DNA of 64,000 bases. Source: Methylobacterium sp. 2A. Lineage in GTDB: Bacteria; Pseudomonadota; Alphaproteobacteria; Rhizobiales; Beijerinckiaceae. The translations under genes were made by a program, and so were the position numbers. The stretch spans positions 124,541 through 188,540 of the forward strand of contig NZ_VUOK01000013.1 in the NCBI RefSeq assembly GCF_009806555.1. Direction: 5' to 3'. Of this stretch, positions 61,355-64,000 are shown piece by piece. Positions within the stretch are counted from its first letter, which is position 1. Every line of letters starts with the position of its first letter. Under the pieces are notes generated by a model. It did not search any database. It saw only the letters and a program-made list of their open reading frames with translations, and was not told the DNA's origin.

Positions 61355-62368
61355 CTAATCGAAGACGCGACCGTTCAAGGCCTGCGCGGCCAACGAGCCG
61401 GGCGCGCGCCCGGGGAGGCGATTGCCGCTAAGGCTCTCGATGTCGAAGTAGCGGTGCCCCATCATCCCTCCGGGCGTCCGCTTCCGAAAGTCCGTCGGGG
61501 TGAAGGCATCGACCGCGTAGTATCGGTGGCGGGCAGCCTCGACGCCGGGGTAGTATGCCTGTGCTGCCTCGACGACGTTCCTGATGGCTTGCCGCCGCGC
61601 GTCGTCGAGCGAGCCGGTCTCCGGTTCGTCGAAGGCCATCTCGCCCTTGTCGTCCTGCACGGCCGCCACGGCGGCGACGATCCGGCCGACGTGGCTGACC
61701 TGCCGGTCGTGATAGAGGCCCAGGAACGCCGCGCGCTGCCACTTCGGGTTCCGGTCCACGGGCTCGTAGTAGACGCCGTGCGCAAGGTTGTCCTGCCAGG
61801 ACGTGCCCGTCAGCATTGCCACCAGGAACTGATCTTCCCTAGGCACCAGCCCTTGGGAGAAGACGAAGTCGGTGAACTCCTGGACGACCTCCCGGAGAGC
61901 GAGGTCGGTCACGGGAAGCTGACCGACCTGCTCGACGAGATCGCCGAAACTCGCCGGCACGACCTTGATGCCATGTTCCCGAGCCATCTCCATGACCTCG
62001 TCGGGGATGGCGCCCCTCTGCCCGGCGGTCAGGGACACGAGGTAGGTGCCCTTCCGACCGGGCAGGCGGTCCACGATGGTCCGGCAGTGCCGCCGCAACT
62101 GTTCCGGGTCGGCCGCCGAGCCCAGCTTCGTCTCGACGAAGACAGCGAGCGGCTCCTGGAGGATGAGCCCGTCCGGCACGCTGTGGGCGCCGGCGACCTG
62201 CTGCGAGAAGCGGGGCCCGACCGTCACCTCGTCGGAGCATAGCGCCTGCAGCAGCCCCTCAAGGAGCTTCGGCGAGGCGTTGTAGAGCATGCGCAGCATG
62301 ACCATCACGTGGTTCGTCACCACGTTCTCGGCCTGGTGGTAGCGCGGGAACCGCGTCACGTCCGTCAT
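61355..62368 (-). CDS. PD-(D/E)XK nuclease-like protein
   Basis: A 337-residue protein. The N-terminal region RFPRYHQAENVVTNHVMVML is followed by HSVPDGLILQEPLAVFVETK, giving Pro 65-Asp 66 and Glu 79-Lys 81, a PD-(D/E)XK nuclease site. The remaining 250 residues do not match a family I recognise. It could be an effector cargo gene or a nuclease acting on the element. A truncated copy of its first 60 or so codons lies 1.2 kb away at 63381-63571, also on the minus strand. Confidence 0.65.
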   Translation of the reverse strand: MTDVTRFPRYHQAENVVTNHVMVMLRMLYNASPKLLEGLLQALCSDEVTVGPRFSQQVAGAHSVPDGLILQEPLAVFVETKLGSAADPEQLRRHCRTIVDRLPGRKGTYLVSLTAGQRGAIPDEVMEMAREHGIKVVPASFGDLVEQVGQLPVTDLALREVVQEFTDFVFSQGLVPREDQFLVAMLTGTSWQDNLAHGVYYEPVDRNPKWQRAAFLGLYHDRQVSHVGRIVAAVAAVQDDKGEMAFDEPETGSLDDARRQAIRNVVEAAQAYYPGVEAARHRYYAVDAFTPTDFRKRTPGGMMGHRYFDIESLSGNRLPGRAPGSLAAQALNGRVFD

Positions 62369-62398
62369 GCCGCCCCCTGATCAAAGATTGTATATATC

Positions 62399-62893
62399 CT
62401 AAGCCATTGCCCGCCCGAATCTTTCAATAGCTTCATCGAGAATGCGTTGCGTTCCAACCCAATCGTCCTTATCCGTTTCAACCGGAGTTAATAACGCAGA
62501 CTCGTCTACAAGTGATAGCCTCCCTTTTGATAGCAACTTTAAGCGCTGTTGTGCATTTCTTAGATAATATCTGAAGGACCAATTACGGGCATTTTTGTCA
62601 GTAACGTATAAAACAGTATTGTCAGATATTAAGCTTACGAGGAATTTTCTGATGTCTGACAATTCGTCAGAATATTCGTCAGTAACGTCACTTAGAAAAA
62701 CAGCTCTCCAAAGGGAAAAGGCTACCCCAGTTAGCTCGTGGGCCGCCTCTTGAAGCTCAACATTACCATTGAGCTTCTTATCGCCATTAAAAATAATTTC
62801 GTAAAGTTTCAGTGTGCTATTTTGATTTGCAGACCTACCCTCCACAAGCCATGAAAAGTGTTCGGGGCTGATGTTGGCTGTTCTATCGGACAT
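62399..62893 (-). CDS. Hypothetical protein, AT-richer cargo gene
   Basis: A 164-residue soluble protein of unknown function, mostly helical, with few Gly and Ala and more Asn, Lys and Ser than its neighbours. Segments include SWLVEGRSANQNSTLKLYEI and FLVSLISDNTVLYVTDKNAR. Base composition is clearly lower in GC than the rest of the window, a sign of recent acquisition. I start at the ATG at 62893; a TTG at 62911 overlapping the upstream stop codon is possible. It forms a two-gene unit with the gene upstream. Confidence 0.6.
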   Translation of the reverse strand: MSDRTANISPEHFSWLVEGRSANQNSTLKLYEIIFNGDKKLNGNVELQEAAHELTGVAFSLWRAVFLSDVTDEYSDELSDIRKFLVSLISDNTVLYVTDKNARNWSFRYYLRNAQQRLKLLSKGRLSLVDESALLTPVETDKDDWVGTQRILDEAIERFGRAMA

Positions 62894-62907
62894 GTTCGGC
62901 CTTGGGC

Positions 62908-63153
62908 TCAATCAGGCATTTCGCTAAAGCCAACATCGGTCAGGCGCAGAGAGCCATTTTCCGTTTCTTCAATCCAATTTTGGCTGACTGCATACTCAAG
63001 TCCTTGCTGAATATCCTCCATGTGAAGGCGTCGACGCGCCGCGACAGCGACAAAATTGTTTGCTCGCAGAACATGGCCAGGCCGGCTATTGAAGTGAGCA
63101 TAAATTTCAAGAATGAGCCTGCCATTCTCGTCAGGGGTCGGAAGCTTGGCCAT
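62908..63153 (-). CDS. Hypothetical winged-helix-like protein, AT-richer cargo gene
   Basis: An 81-residue protein beginning MAKLPTPDENGRLILEIYAH. The layout (ILEIYAHFNSR, then EDIQQGLEYAVSQNWIEETE, then GSLRLTDVGFSEM) resembles a small winged helix, but I cannot name a family. The ATG at 63153 has AGGAG five bases upstream. It lies just before the other AT-richer gene, on the same strand, so it may regulate or partner it. Confidence 0.55.
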   Translation of the reverse strand: MAKLPTPDENGRLILEIYAHFNSRPGHVLRANNFVAVAARRRLHMEDIQQGLEYAVSQNWIEETENGSLRLTDVGFSEMPD

Positions 63154-63256
63154 GGCGTCTCCTAATTCATTCGCATGCCGCACAGCCTGAAAGGTTGTCA
63201 CGGAGCGGCAATTTTCCAAGCTGCAGTGCACCAATTGCAGCCAACTCATCCATTCA

Positions 63257-63274
63257 GCAACGCTTCGGCGTTGC
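63257..63274. terminator. Hairpin with a TTCG loop
   Basis: GCAACGC, loop TTCG, GCGTTGC: a perfect 7-bp stem with a stable tetraloop, upstream of the small minus-strand genes. There is no long U-run. It may be a structured leader or a weak terminator. Confidence 0.4.
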
Positions 63275-63322
63275 GCACAGCCAGTGAGGAGTTCTGCGCC
63301 ATATATCTGTAGCCGCAGACAG

Positions 63323-63344
63323 GCTGCTTCGCCCTTATCCTGAA
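63323..63344 (-). repeat. Inner copy of the 22-bp transposon-end motif
   Basis: GCTGCTTCGCCCTTATCCTG plus AA, oriented as expected for the right end. It lies about 420 bases inside the main right-end array and adjoins the truncated nuclease-like gene, whose reading frame stops within it. Confidence 0.65.
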
Positions 63345-63380
63345 TTTAGAGGGCGGCGCGAAGCGGCTGCCAGGGCCGGT

Positions 63381-63571
63381 ACGCTGTGGGCCCCGGCTAC
63401 CTGTTGCGAGAAGCGGGGACCGAGCGTCGCCTCGTCGGCGCACAGCGCTTGTAGCGGCCCCTCAAGGAGCTTTGGCGGGGCCTTGTAGAGCATGCGCAGC
63501 ATGACCATGACGTGGTTCGTAACCACGTTCTCAGCCTGGTGGTATCGCGGGAACCGCGTCACGTCCGCCAT
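63381..63571 (-). pseudogene. Truncated duplicate of the PD-(D/E)XK-like gene
   Basis: Starts MADVTRFPRYHQAENVVTNH at 63571 and matches the intact gene at 62368 closely for about 63 codons (by eye roughly nine bases in ten), up to GAHSVP, then loses homology just before the catalytic Asp. The nuclease site is therefore missing. It is a remnant of an earlier cargo gene or of a partial duplication near the right end. Confidence 0.75.
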
Positions 63572-64000
63572 GTCAGTCCCCAATCGCCGCAACATAGGGC
63601 GAGCTAGGCGTCGCTGCCTGCATCGCCACCGCACACATTCGGGTTCGAACGTGAGGCACGGGGCGAGCCCAGCCTTTGAGCGGCTGTTCGGACGGCCTGA
63701 GGCTCCAGCGGTGTTTTGCGGATCGGGGTTGGTACCGAGCTGCGGTTTCGCCCTTATTCTGTAAGCGAAGGCAGGCTGCTTCGCCCTTATCATGTAGCCC
63801 TCGGCGCGCCGCTTCCCTGTTATCCGGCAGTCAAATCGCTGGTCGGCCGGGAGCGTGATGCGCTGCAGAGAAGGGGGCAGGGTTGGCGGCTGCGAAGCCG
63901 TCGTCGAGAGCGTTCCGGATCGCGCGGTGAGCTCTTGCAAGTGTGGACGTTCGTGAGAGGGGCGCTACCGCACGGACCGGAAGGGAACCGGTCTCTCGTT
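63572..64000. other. Right-end region of the transposon without a gene
   Basis: No supported gene. It holds the right-end repeat array listed separately. From about 63836 to the window edge I see no repeats, terminus or gene, and cannot say whether this is still transposon or already chromosome. Confidence 0.5.
63742..63829 (-). repeat. Transposon right-end array, three 22-bp sites at 33-bp spacing
   Basis: Sites begin at 63742, 63775 and 63808. The first two read GCGGTTTCGCCCTTATTCTG plus TA and GCTGCTTCGCCCTTATCATG plus TA; the third is more divergent. They match the left-end sites in inverse orientation, as TnsB-type binding sites do. Confidence 0.75.

Larger units (their letters stand above)
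31660..64000. mobile_element. Tn7-like transposon with BREX and restriction cargo; right terminus unresolved
   Basis: The left boundary is TGT at 31660, three bases after the mutL stop codon, followed by two abutting 22-bp repeats (31666-31687, 31688-31709). The same 22-mer in inverse orientation occurs at 63323-63344, 63742-63763, 63775-63796 and 63808-63829. Inside are tnsA, tnsB, tnsC and tniQ. Terminal TGT, arrays of about 22-bp TnsB-type sites at both ends in opposite orientation, and a TnsABC-TniQ core define a Tn7-like element. I could not find a matching 5-bp target duplication or ACA terminus, so the right end is probably beyond 64000 or altered; the end coordinate is the window edge. 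Confidence 0.8.

Noticed and set aside
63830..63840. Transposon right terminus immediately after the last 22-bp site
   Set aside because: By analogy with the left end the terminus would be at 63835, but the bases read GTCAAA rather than a TGT complement, and the next five bases (TCGCT) do not match GACCC before the left end.
31660..64000. Tn5053/Tn402-type element
   Set aside because: A TnsA endonuclease gene is present and no resolvase was seen, which fits Tn7-like rather than that group.
1..64000. CRISPR arrays, rRNA and tRNA genes
   Set aside because: No regularly spaced repeat-spacer pattern and no tRNA or rRNA signature was noticed on either strand, including the region next to the transposon ends.

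Overview
The window is GC-rich, has dense genes and GC-rich third codon positions, and reads as an alphaproteobacterium of the Hyphomicrobiales, most likely Methylobacterium or a close relative. That assignment comes from gene content and style (ilvD, hom-glpX, MutL of the endonuclease type, alphaproteobacterial YkuD and TRAP genes); I could not run a search. No rRNA, tRNA or CRISPR array was seen.

Positions 1-31656 are ordinary chromosome. First come housekeeping genes: ilvD, a Sel1 protein, a glutathione transferase, xthA, a ceramidase-family membrane protein, hom, glpX and an L,D-transpeptidase. Next are a NarK-type nitrate/nitrite porter behind a possible sigma-54 promoter, then an organic-acid catabolic region: an MFS transporter, a class III CoA-transferase, a crotonase-fold protein lacking both usual glutamates, a YbaK deacylase, a DctMQP TRAP transporter, three GntR regulators, a YdiJ-type FAD/4Fe-4S oxidoreductase, an SDR, a 3-hydroxyacyl-CoA dehydrogenase-like enzyme paired with a BKACE cleavage enzyme, a second FAD oxidase and a FAH-family enzyme. 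mutL ends this part.

Three bases after the mutL stop codon the sequence changes. A TGT terminus at 31660 is followed by two abutting 22-bp repeats. The same 22-bp motif, inverted, recurs at 63323 and as three copies exactly 33 bp apart at 63742-63829. Between them lie tnsA, tnsB, tnsC and tniQ (55214-61279). I read the block as a Tn7-like transposon of about 32 kb or more, inserted directly downstream of mutL, with its right terminus just outside or unresolved in the window.

Its cargo is antiviral. It holds a KfrA-like coiled-coil protein with a perfect 13-bp inverted repeat at its promoter; a BREX operon (brxE-like, brxA, brxB, brxC, pglX, pglZ, brxL); a divergent cassette of a cytosine methyltransferase, Vsr endonuclease and a GHKL ATPase fused to a PD-(D/E)XK nuclease, with a small HTH regulator; a soluble FtsH-like metalloprotease with a small partner; and, downstream of tniQ, a PD-(D/E)XK-like gene and two AT-richer small genes.

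The BREX methyltransferase gene pglX is broken. It is split by an out-of-frame ATGA overlap after the catalytic domain and has an in-frame TGA before its conserved C-terminus. tniQ also appears frameshifted near its C-terminus, and a truncated second copy of the PD-(D/E)XK gene sits between right-end repeats. The island therefore looks partly decayed or switched off.
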